Source: Bacillota bacterium (GTDB lineage: Bacteria; Bacillota; Clostridia; Clostridiales; Clostridiaceae). From it: a stretch of DNA of 51,613 nt. The DNA is taken from positions 1 through 51,613 of the forward strand of contig JAJXWJ010000018.1 of the NCBI GenBank assembly GCA_021781655.1. The letters are read 5' to 3'. The position numbers were made by a program, and so were the translations under genes. This document shows positions 45,011 through 51,613 of the stretch, in pieces. The notes beneath the pieces are model-generated. The model did no database searches. It saw only the letters and a program-made list of their open reading frames with translations, and was not told the origin of the DNA. The stretch's first letter is position 1; each line of letters starts with the position of its first letter.

Positions 45011-46461
45011 AAAACGAAGAAAACAAGGTTTATAAAAACAGATGGATTATGCTTTATATTTTACTAGTAGCAACCTTCATGTCAACATTAGACAGTAGCA
45101 TAGTAAATGTAGCGTTGCCAGATATGGCACAAAAGCTTAATGTAAGCATGGCGGCAATAGAATGGGTTGTTACAAGCTTTCTAATTACCATTGCAGCTTT
45201 CATATTGATATTTGGAAGACTGGGAGATATAAAAGGAAAGATAAAGATTTTTAAGTTTGGAGTAGTGCTTTTTACTTTAGGCTCATTTTTATGTGGTTTT
45301 ACTAATTCTTTATTAGTCTTAGTTTTAGCTAGAGTTTTGCAGGCTATAGGGGCAGCTGCTACAATGGCAACGAATCAAGGGATTGTTACTCAAGTTTTCC
45401 CTGCTAAAGAAAGAGGAAGAGCTCTTGGAGTAATCGGAACCTTCGTTGCATTAGGAGCAATGGCAGGCCCACCTTTAGGAGGCTTTATAGTATCTATAGC
45501 AAGTTGGAAATATATATTTTTAGTGAATGTGCCAATCGGGATAATAGTTTCTATTTTAATGGTTAAGATATTTCCAAAGATAGATTCAGTTAATGATGAA
45601 AAGCTAGATGGAAAAGGGGCATTACTATTTACTGTTTCTATTGTTTTACTATTTGGAGCTATCGTGCAAGGACAAAATACAGGATATAACAACATATATA
45701 TGATAGCAGCCTTTGTTATATCTATTATAGCTTTTATTGCATTTATATATGTTGAAAAAAGGACAGAGATGCCGCTACTTCAATTGAAAATATTTAATAA
45801 CAGTCTTTTTTCAATTAGCATAGTATGTGCACTTACATCCTTTATAGCAATCAGTGCTTCCAATATAATATTGCCCTTTTACTTTGAAGATGCTTTAAAA
45901 ATGCCGCCTGCACAAGCAGGACTATTTATGATGATATCTCCAGTAACGTTAGCCATAGTAGCACCTATAAGCGGGTACTTATCGGATAAAATAGGCTCAG
46001 AGCTATTAACATTAATAGGGCTTATACTTACGACGATAGGACTTTCACTAATATCTACTTTAACAGAAAAATCAATTTTTGCAGTGCTTGCACTTTTTCT
46101 TGTAATAATGACTCTTGGAAACGGAATATTTCAATCTCCCAATAATTCATTAGTTATGTCTACAGTATCTCGTGATAAGCTTGGTATAGCAGGAAGTGTA
46201 AATTCACTTATTAGAAATTTAGGAATGGTTATAGGTACATCTTTTGCAACACTTATTTTATATGATAGAATGAGTTCTAAGATGGGCTATAGAGTAGTAA
46301 ACTATGTTAATGGAAGACCAGATGTATTTATTTACGGAATGAGCTTTGTATATATTTTGGCAGCAGTAATATGTGGAATAGGAGCAGTTATAACAGCAAT
46401 AAGGTTATTTGGCAGCAAAAAAAAACAAGTTTCTAAATCTTTAGAAAATAATATAAGTTAA
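45007..46461 (+). CDS. DHA2-family (14-helix) drug efflux transporter
   Basis: This is a 484-aa major facilitator protein of the EmrB/QacA type with fourteen hydrophobic helices. Helix 1 carries TLDSSIVNVALPDMA (the D1 motif). GRLGDIKGKIKIF is motif A after helix 2, and GAMAGPPLGGFIV in helix 5 is the antiporter motif C. It should expel toxic organic compounds by proton antiport. The start is a TTG overlapping the marR stop codon. A hairpin terminator follows 10 bp after the stop. It is cargo of the manC-interrupting element and is probably de-repressed when MarR binds its ligand. Confidence 0.92.
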   Translation: MKNEENKVYKNRWIMLYILLVATFMSTLDSSIVNVALPDMAQKLNVSMAAIEWVVTSFLITIAAFILIFGRLGDIKGKIKIFKFGVVLFTLGSFLCGFTNSLLVLVLARVLQAIGAAATMATNQGIVTQVFPAKERGRALGVIGTFVALGAMAGPPLGGFIVSIASWKYIFLVNVPIGIIVSILMVKIFPKIDSVNDEKLDGKGALLFTVSIVLLFGAIVQGQNTGYNNIYMIAAFVISIIAFIAFIYVEKRTEMPLLQLKIFNNSLFSISIVCALTSFIAISASNIILPFYFEDALKMPPAQAGLFMMISPVTLAIVAPISGYLSDKIGSELLTLIGLILTTIGLSLISTLTEKSIFAVLALFLVIMTLGNGIFQSPNNSLVMSTVSRDKLGIAGSVNSLIRNLGMVIGTSFATLILYDRMSSKMGYRVVNYVNGRPDVFIYGMSFVYILAAVICGIGAVITAIRLFGSKKKQVSKSLENNIS

Positions 46462-46471
46462 AATTTATATA

Positions 46472-46511
46472 ATAAAAAATAAAATTGCTTTGCAATTTTA
46501 TTTTTTTATTA
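46472..46511 (+). terminator. Terminator of the marR-efflux operon
   Basis: AATAAAAAATAAAATTGC pairs with GCAATTTTATTTTTTTATT over a TTT loop with one bulge; the descending strand supplies the T-run. Confidence 0.8.
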
Positions 46512-46518
46512 TAAAGTT

Positions 46519-46620
46519 TTAAGTCCCCCAATTTGTCCCAGTATCTTCCTCAGAACGGATAACGCTTCCCGCCTTCAAACTAACGAGTAAGTGTAAATAA
46601 GTTAAAATGTGCTTTGAATT
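46519..46620 (-). pseudogene. Short minus-strand coding remnant
   Basis: On the minus strand, a stretch with much higher GC than its surroundings is open for about 33 codons and ends SVIRSEEDTGTNWGT before TAA at 46521-46519. It has no ribosome site or credible start. It looks like the 3' end of a lost gene, perhaps from an earlier mobile element, but the family is not recognised. It could instead be a non-coding recombination site, since it lies about 90 bp upstream of the recombinase operon. Confidence 0.3.
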
Positions 46621-46707
46621 TTATACCGATGTAAGGTTTCCTATTTAAGGAATAAAAAAAATTTTCATTATTAGAATATTAATAAAGATATTTAGGGGGA
46701 AATCTTA

Positions 46708-46884
46708 TTGAAGAAAGAATTAAAGTTTAATGTGTTTTATGGTACAGAAGATTTTGCAAAATTATTTGATAACTTAATAGAAGATAAAATAAAAAATGTA
46801 GCAGAAAATGTTGATAACATTGTTTATAATTTAAGTGATAAATGTTATTCATCCTCCACAAAAGAGGTGGATATAGATGAATAA
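46708..46884 (+). CDS. 58-aa protein translationally coupled to the serine recombinase
   Basis: A TTG start follows a strong TTTAGGGGGA ribosome site. The 58-residue product (LKKELKFNVFYGTEDFAKLF..., ending STKEVDIDE) is acidic and probably helical. Its stop codon overlaps the recombinase start by eight bases, so the two are coupled. No family is recognised. Small proteins encoded beside large serine recombinases can be excision factors, so this is the best candidate in the window for a recombination directionality factor. That role is an inference from position. Confidence 0.6.
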   Translation: MKKELKFNVFYGTEDFAKLFDNLIEDKIKNVAENVDNIVYNLSDKCYSSSTKEVDIDE

Positions 46885-48433
46885 AGTATGGAATATAGGA
46901 ATTTACGCCAGAGTAAGTACAGAAAAATCTGGACAAAGTGAATCCATTGCTACACAAATTGGAAATTTAAAAAAATGGATAAGAGACGCTGCCAATGAAG
47001 ATAAAGATAATATATATAATCTTATAAATATTTATAAGGATAATGGTATATCTGGCGCTAGTTTCAATAGAGATGAGTTTAAGAAATTGAAAGAAGATAT
47101 AGAGAATAAAGTAATAAATATGGTTTTAACAAGAGATTTATCTAGATTTTCAAGGGATTATTTAGAAGCGGGAATATATATAGAGAAATATTTCAAATTA
47201 AATAATATTAGATTTGTAGCAATGCTAGACAATGTGGATTCGGAAAAAAAAGAAGATGATGATTTAATACCTTTCAAAAATATGATAAATGAAATGTATA
47301 TTAAAGATACAAGCAGAAAAATAAAAAGTGCATTACGAGAAAGAATGCAAAGAGGCTCATCCATTGCAGCTAAGCCTCCTTATGGCTATAAATATGAAAA
47401 AATTTACAATGGAGAACAAAAAACAAATGTCTTAGTTCCTGAAGGCGGAGAGACTACAGAAACAGTTAAAAAAATTTTTTTATTGTATTTAAAAGGCTGG
47501 GGAGCTGGCAGAATAGCAACATATTTAAATAAAAAAGGTATAGCAACTCCTTCTTCTAGAATAAAAAATTATGCCTTAGCTAAGTTTGGATTTTGGACAA
47601 ATAATACAATATATTCTATATTGCAAAATCATAAATATGCTGGATATTTAGTACAACAAAAATATAAAAAAGTTAGTTATAAAATGAAGAAAGTCAAAAG
47701 AACCTCAAAAGATGAATGGGTTTGGTCTGGAGAATTTGAGGGAATAATAGATAAGAATACTTTTAGCAGAGTCCAAGAAATAATTAAGAATAGATCAAAT
47801 GGTTACAGGTACAAGGGAAAAGTTATACATCTATTTAGCTCTGTGCTAAAATGTGGAACATGTGGAGGGAGCCTATCATATAGAAAAAAATATGAAGGAT
47901 ATAAGTGTACTTTGTCTCAGAATGGTGCAAAAAGATGTACTTGTCATAGCATAAAAGAAAAAGATTTAATTTTAAAAATACAGCAAGATATAAAAACATT
48001 GATAGATAAAAGAATAAATAAAGAGAAATATTATAATAAAATAGAAAATATGAAAATTAAAAAAGGTGATACAAAAGAATTAATGGAAATAGAAAAAGAA
48101 TTGAAAAAATTAGACAAGCGATTTACTAAGGTATATGAAGATAAACATGATAAATTGATTTCAGATAGAAACTTTATAAATTTTATTAATATAATACAAG
48201 AAAAACAAGAGAAGTTAACGAGGAGAAAAGCCCAATTAGAAAATATAATAAAGGCTCCAGAAGATAACCTTAATATTGTGAGCATATATAAAGAAGAATT
48301 GGACAAATTTTTTAATTTAGAAGAAATAGAAAGAAACTTTGTAGAAACAATAATAGATAAAATAATAATTAATGAAGATCCTAAAACAAAGGAAAAAAGT
48401 GTAGATATATACTATAAATTTAATATTAATTAA
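46877..48433 (+). CDS. Large serine recombinase
   Basis: This 518-aa site-specific recombinase has the full large-serine layout. The N-terminal resolvase domain carries YARVSTE (catalytic serine near residue 14), NGISGASFNRDEF near 57, and TRDLSRFSRDYLEAG near 85. The recombinase domain carries PPYGYKYEK near 168 and GIATPSSR. A zinc ribbon follows (KCGTCGGSL...YKC...C.C), then a long basic coiled coil near the C terminus (about residues 395-460). Such enzymes integrate and, with a partner protein, excise DNA between short att sites, as in phage phiC31, the sigK skin element and Tn4451. It overlaps the 58-aa gene and is the obvious catalyst of the insertion in manC. Confidence 0.95.
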   Translation: MNKVWNIGIYARVSTEKSGQSESIATQIGNLKKWIRDAANEDKDNIYNLINIYKDNGISGASFNRDEFKKLKEDIENKVINMVLTRDLSRFSRDYLEAGIYIEKYFKLNNIRFVAMLDNVDSEKKEDDDLIPFKNMINEMYIKDTSRKIKSALRERMQRGSSIAAKPPYGYKYEKIYNGEQKTNVLVPEGGETTETVKKIFLLYLKGWGAGRIATYLNKKGIATPSSRIKNYALAKFGFWTNNTIYSILQNHKYAGYLVQQKYKKVSYKMKKVKRTSKDEWVWSGEFEGIIDKNTFSRVQEIIKNRSNGYRYKGKVIHLFSSVLKCGTCGGSLSYRKKYEGYKCTLSQNGAKRCTCHSIKEKDLILKIQQDIKTLIDKRINKEKYYNKIENMKIKKGDTKELMEIEKELKKLDKRFTKVYEDKHDKLISDRNFINFINIIQEKQEKLTRRKAQLENIIKAPEDNLNIVSIYKEELDKFFNLEEIERNFVETIIDKIIINEDPKTKEKSVDIYYKFNIN

Positions 48434-48465
48434 AATCAACAAGAGGGAATATTGTAATAATGTCA

Positions 48466-48503
48466 ATTATTATACCAATTTATTTTAAAATAGGTATAAT
48501 AAT
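48466..48503. other. Inverted repeat between recombinase and ATPase genes
   Basis: ATTATTATACC and GGTATAATAAT are an exact 11-bp inverted repeat with a 16-base AT-rich spacer. There is no T-run after it, so it is a poor terminator; a regulator-binding site or a weak stem-loop is possible. It lies 33 bp after the recombinase stop. Confidence 0.4.
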
Positions 48504-48602
48504 AATATGAAATAATTTTTAGACGTATGTTTAAAATTAGCAGATAATAGAGCTGTTTTTATTTAAAACTTTAAAAGTTTATTTTTTGAAAGAGGTGAGA
48601 AG

Positions 48603-50300
48603 GTGTTAAGGAAGATACCATATGGGGAATCAGATTTTAAAAAAATAATAAAAGAAAATTATATTTTTGTTGATAAAAGCAAATATATAGAAGTCTTAGA
48701 AAGTGATGCATCATATCAATTTTTTATAAGACCAAGAAGATTTGGTAAAAGTCTTTTTTTATCAATGCTCAGCAACTATTATGATATTAATAATAAAGAT
48801 AAATTTCAAGAATTATTTGGAGACTTATATATAGGAAAAAATCCTACACTGAAAAAAACTTCTTATTTTGTTTTAAGATTAGATTTTTCTAATATTTCAA
48901 CTAATCAACAAAAAGAAAATTTGATAAAAAGTTTTGATGTAAAAGTTATAGCAGCAGTAAATGATTTTTTGATTAGATATAAAGAATTATTGAGCAATGA
49001 AAAAATGGAAAATAATTTTAACGATGCTATAAGTGCAATTAGTCAATTGTCCTTAAAATTAGCAAACTCAAATAATAAAATATTGGTTTTAATTGATGAA
49101 TACGATAATTTTGCCAATGATTTAATAACTTCTAATGAAAAGTTATATTACGATGTAATTTCAAGTCAAGGCTATATAAGAACCTTTTATAAAAATTTGA
49201 AATCATTGACTAGTACAATTATTGATAGAATATTTATGACAGGAGTTAGTCCTATTTTATTAGACGATTTAACTAGCGGATTTAATATAACAAAAAATTT
49301 AACGCTAGATAAGCGTTATAATCAAATGCTTGGTTTTACAGAGGAAGAATTGAGATTATTAATAGGTGAAATTCAAATTAATAATTTTAATAAAGAAATT
49401 CTAATTACTGATATGAAGCAGTATTATAATGGGTATTTGTTTTGTGAAGAATGCGATACTCGTGTATTTAATCCTAATATGGTTTTATATTTTTTAGATA
49501 ATCTAATAAAAAATAAGAAGTATCCTAAAAATATGCTAGATTTAAATATAAAAACAGATTATAAAAAATTAGAAAGTCTTGCTTTTAATTTTAAAGATGA
49601 AGAAACAATAGAAAGTATTTTAGCAAATGAAGAAGTTGAAATAGACTTAGTTGAACGATTTAATTTAGAATTTATGTATGAAAATAAAGAAAACTTTATA
49701 TCTTTATTATTCTATATGGGTATGCTTACAGTTAAAGAATCATTTCTAGGGAATATTACTCTTAAAGTTCCTAACATAGCCATGAAGGAAATATATTGGG
49801 AATATTTTAGAAGAAAGCTATCTGAAAATAGTAATTTACACATAGAAAATGTGAAAGTAAATAAAGCAATAAAGGAAATGGCTATAGATGGGAAATGTGA
49901 TTTGTTCATTGGATACTTAGAAGAATTTCTACACAATATTTCCAATAGGGATTTAATAAAATTTGATGAAAAATATATAAAAGTTATATTACTATCTATA
50001 TTTATGAGCAATGTATATATTTCAAATAGTGAATATGAAGTTGAAGAAGGATATATAGATGTATTGCTTACTAAAAATAAAGCCTTTGAAGATAGTATTA
50101 AATATGAATGGATAATAGAGTTAAAGTATATAAAGGAAAAGGATAGGAATAACTTAGAAGAAATTAGAATTCAAGGTCTGAAACAATTAGATAGGTATTC
50201 CAGTAGCAAAAAACTAACTTCTTCATATGATTTAAATTATATGAAAAAGTTATTAATTATTGTGATTGAAAAAAAAGAAGTTGAATGGCACTTAGAATAA
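48603..50300 (+). CDS. AAA-ATPase-like protein with C-terminal PD-(D/E)XK nuclease domain
   Basis: This is a 565-aa member of a family common in anaerobes. The N-terminal KIPYGESDFKKIIKENYIFVDKS block precedes the phosphate loop RPRRFGKSLFLSML (near residue 48) and a Walker B LVLIDEYDNFAND (near residue 161). The C-terminal 80 residues carry a nuclease core, GYIDVLL...EWIIELKYIK, with the D and E-x-K catalytic residues (PDDEXK_9 type). The function is unproven; such proteins are often in several copies and next to mobile DNA, possibly in defence or element maintenance. A GTG start follows GAGAAGG. It is the last element gene, ending 24 bp before the right attachment site. Confidence 0.88.
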   Translation: MLRKIPYGESDFKKIIKENYIFVDKSKYIEVLESDASYQFFIRPRRFGKSLFLSMLSNYYDINNKDKFQELFGDLYIGKNPTLKKTSYFVLRLDFSNISTNQQKENLIKSFDVKVIAAVNDFLIRYKELLSNEKMENNFNDAISAISQLSLKLANSNNKILVLIDEYDNFANDLITSNEKLYYDVISSQGYIRTFYKNLKSLTSTIIDRIFMTGVSPILLDDLTSGFNITKNLTLDKRYNQMLGFTEEELRLLIGEIQINNFNKEILITDMKQYYNGYLFCEECDTRVFNPNMVLYFLDNLIKNKKYPKNMLDLNIKTDYKKLESLAFNFKDEETIESILANEEVEIDLVERFNLEFMYENKENFISLLFYMGMLTVKESFLGNITLKVPNIAMKEIYWEYFRRKLSENSNLHIENVKVNKAIKEMAIDGKCDLFIGYLEEFLHNISNRDLIKFDEKYIKVILLSIFMSNVYISNSEYEVEEGYIDVLLTKNKAFEDSIKYEWIIELKYIKEKDRNNLEEIRIQGLKQLDRYSSSKKLTSSYDLNYMKKLLIIVIEKKEVEWHLE

Positions 50301-50324
50301 AAAGATCGATTACGTCAGTGTAGC

Positions 50325-50331
50325 AACTGCT
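50325..50331 (+). repeat. Right attachment site core (attR)
   Basis: AACTGCT, identical to 41158-41164. Here it is within AGCA-AC-TGCT, a perfect palindrome around the AC dinucleotide (50326-50327). To its right manC sequence resumes (ACATGTATAGG). Confidence 0.75.
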
Positions 50332-51138
50332 ACATGTATAGGTCTTTCTGCAATAAAGCTTTTAAAAAAAGATAATGATGCAACGATGATAGTACTTCCC
50401 TCTGACCATTATGTAGAAGGAGAACAAGAATTTATTAATACTATAAATGAGGCAGTGGAAGTAGCATCAAAGAAAAGAGGTCTAGTAACCATAGGCATAA
50501 CACCAACTAGGGCGGAAACGGGATATGGATATATACAAACAGGAGAAAAAATAGCTATTGGAGAAAATAATTATAGAGTAGAAAGATTTCTTGAAAAGCC
50601 AAACGTTGAAGTAGTTAGAGATTTGCTATCTTTAGGAAATTATGTATGGAACAGTGGCATATTTGTATGGAGGGCCGATTCATATTTAAGAGAAATGGAA
50701 AAATATCTACCCAAAATGTACAAAAGTTTATCTACCATTTATCAAAATCTAGAAACAGACGAAGAAGAAAAAATAATACGAGAACAATACGAGCAAATAG
50801 AAGGAATCTCTGTAGATTTTGGAATACTTCAAAAGACAAGAAAAGGATACGTAGTAAAATCAAATTTTATTTGGGATGATATCGGGAATTTCATATCCCT
50901 TGCCAGATTTCTAGAAAAAAAAGGAGCTAACCTAATAAGAGGAGAAGCCTTCTTAGAACAAAGTGAAAACTGTTATGTATTTGGAAAAGATAAGCTTCTA
51001 ATCGGCTTCGGCATAAAAGATCTAATAATAGTTGACTCAGGAGACATTTTGTTAATAATGGACAAAAACAAAGATCAAGAAATAAAATCCCTAGTAGACT
51101 CAATAAAATACACCCCCCACCTAAAAGAATATATGTAA
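50326..51138 (+). pseudogene. manC: Mannose-1-phosphate guanylyltransferase, 3' part
   Basis: From ACT-GCT-ACA onward the frame encodes T-A-TCIGLSAIKLL and then the remaining family motifs: VLPSDHYVEG, TPTRAETGYGYI, VERFLEKPN, NYVWNSGIFVW, SVDFGILQKT and WDDIGNF. The first methionine (50386) lies inside the PSDH motif, so this part cannot make a functional enzyme by itself. All active-site motifs that should be in this part are intact, with no stop or frameshift, which argues that the gene is under selection or was interrupted recently. Reunited with the 5' part it would give about 355 residues, the usual length of the short guanylyltransferases. Confidence 0.9.
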
Positions 51139-51145
51139 ACATACT

Positions 51146-51446
51146 AGGGGTTTGGGCGTGCCCATGTATCCTCATGAACAAAAATTAATCACTAACTAAA
51201 GAGGGGGACGAATACTAAAATTCACTACAAAGAAAAGGCTAGGGGTTTGGGCGTGCCCATGTATCCTCATGAACAAAAATTAATCACTAACTAAAGAGGG
51301 GGACGAATACTAAAATTCACTACAAAGAAAAGGCTAGGGGTTTGGGCGTGCCCATGTATCCTCATGAACAAAAATTAATCACTAACTAAAGAGGGGGACG
51401 AATACTAAAATTCACTACAAAGAAAAGGCTAGGGGTTTGGGCGTGA
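51146..51446 (+). repeat. Three identical 95-bp tandem repeats plus a partial fourth
   Basis: Units at 51146-51240, 51241-51335 and 51336-51430 are identical base for base; a fourth begins at 51431 and departs within about 16 bases, with an extra A. Each starts AGGGGTTTGGGCGTGCCCAT, contains GAACAAAAATTAATCACTAA and GAGGGGGACGAATACT, and ends in AAAGAAAAGGCT. The unit is non-coding beyond an 11-codon frame. The first unit lies eight bases after the manC stop. The leading core also follows the malic enzyme gene (39025-39060). This accounts for most of the gene-free stretch after 51138. Confidence 0.92.
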
Positions 51447-51526
51447 CCCATAGCCATCAAGCCAATAATACCAATTATTGTAAATGATTAAACTTTCATA
51501 AATACACTATGAAGTGGTAAAAAAAT

Positions 51527-51577
51527 AAAGGATGGATTAATTACTAATATAGGGAATTAATCCATCCTTTGTTTTTT
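51527..51577 (+). terminator. Terminator after the manC repeat array
   Basis: AAAGGATGGATTAATT and AATTAATCCATCCTTT form a 16-pair stem with a 12-base loop, followed by GTTTTTT. It would end the manC transcript downstream of the repeats, which places the repeats in the 3' untranslated region. Confidence 0.92.
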
Positions 51578-51613
51578 GATTATCAACTAAATATTATATA
51601 ATAAGTATAAATT

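Larger units (their letters stand above)
41165..50331. mobile_element. 9167-bp serine-recombinase element inserted in manC
   Basis: The two halves of manC flank exactly 9167 bp; deleting it between the AACTGCT repeats restores the frame across PMNKETA-TCIGLS with no gain or loss of a base. Inside are two glycosyltransferase genes, a small membrane protein gene, a marR-MFS pair, a 58-codon gene, a large serine recombinase gene and an AAA-ATPase/nuclease gene, all on the plus strand. There are no phage structural or conjugation genes. The recombinase gene is typical of elements integrated at one short att site. The element may be a small integrative element, or a remnant of a larger one; nested insertions cannot be excluded. 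Confidence 0.82.

Noticed and set aside
46519-46620. Resemblance of AAGCGTTATCCG to a conserved 16S rRNA segment
   Set aside because: The match is only 12 bases and the flanks do not continue as rRNA.
41159-50331. Interpretation as a prophage or conjugative element
   Set aside because: No capsid, tail, lysis, relaxase or type IV secretion genes are present; only a recombinase and cargo.
51146-51446. Tandem 95-bp units considered as a CRISPR array
   Set aside because: The full 95-bp unit is identical in all copies; there are no variable spacers, and no cas genes are in the window.

Overview
The window reads as a low-GC, spore-former-type Firmicute, most likely a Clostridium sensu lato chromosome. 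The sequence is very AT-rich with strong GGAGG-type ribosome sites. It carries a T-box-controlled long-form (IleS2-like) isoleucyl-tRNA synthetase, CcpA, a CBM25-rich secreted amylase, peptidase T and a clostridial-style Ter stress operon. All functions below are read from sequence motifs; no database search was run.

Layout. 1-3300: an accessory patch with the tail of a probable secretion adaptor, a double-glycine-leader bacteriocin-like protein, a possible immunity membrane protein and a decayed IS630-type transposase. 3300-7600: small conserved genes (YbjQ-like, YkuK-like, a two-repeat envelope protein) and a secreted alpha-amylase with a LacI-type operator. 7700-11235: promoter, T-box and ileS. 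11225-14275: a minus-strand unit lrgA-lrgB-unknown-FadR-type regulator-HAD phosphatase, with an operator matching the regulator class at its promoter. 14367-17400: an EamA exporter and an ABC transporter pair. 17422-28886: an 11-gene Ter (tellurium/stress) operon with a YceG-like protein, TelA, four TerD paralogues in two pairs, a citrate-lyase-like enzyme, two phosphoribosyltransferase-like proteins, a HAD phosphatase and TerC. 29040-38884: ccpA, a 1350-aa helicase-nuclease (defence candidate), a chemoreceptor, an HD-GYP protein and pepT. 39075-40758: malic enzyme and a small unknown gene.

The most striking region is 40904-51138. A mannose-1-phosphate guanylyltransferase gene (manC-type) is split into a 5' part (to 41164) and a 3' part (from 50326). 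Joining them at the shared heptamer AACTGCT restores an uninterrupted reading frame of about 355 codons. The 9167-bp insert encodes a large serine recombinase, a 58-aa protein overlapping its start, two membrane glycosyltransferases, a MarR/MFS efflux pair and an AAA-ATPase/PD-(D/E)XK protein. This looks like a site-specific, potentially reversible gene-interrupting element, similar in principle to the Bacillus SPbeta/spsM and sigK skin arrangements, but targeting GDP-mannose synthesis and carrying sugar-transfer genes itself.

A second unusual feature is a 20-nt motif (GGGTTTGGGCGTGCCCATGT) lying 8-15 nt downstream of the stop codons of both the malic enzyme gene and manC, in the sense orientation each time. 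After manC it is part of three identical 95-bp tandem repeats.
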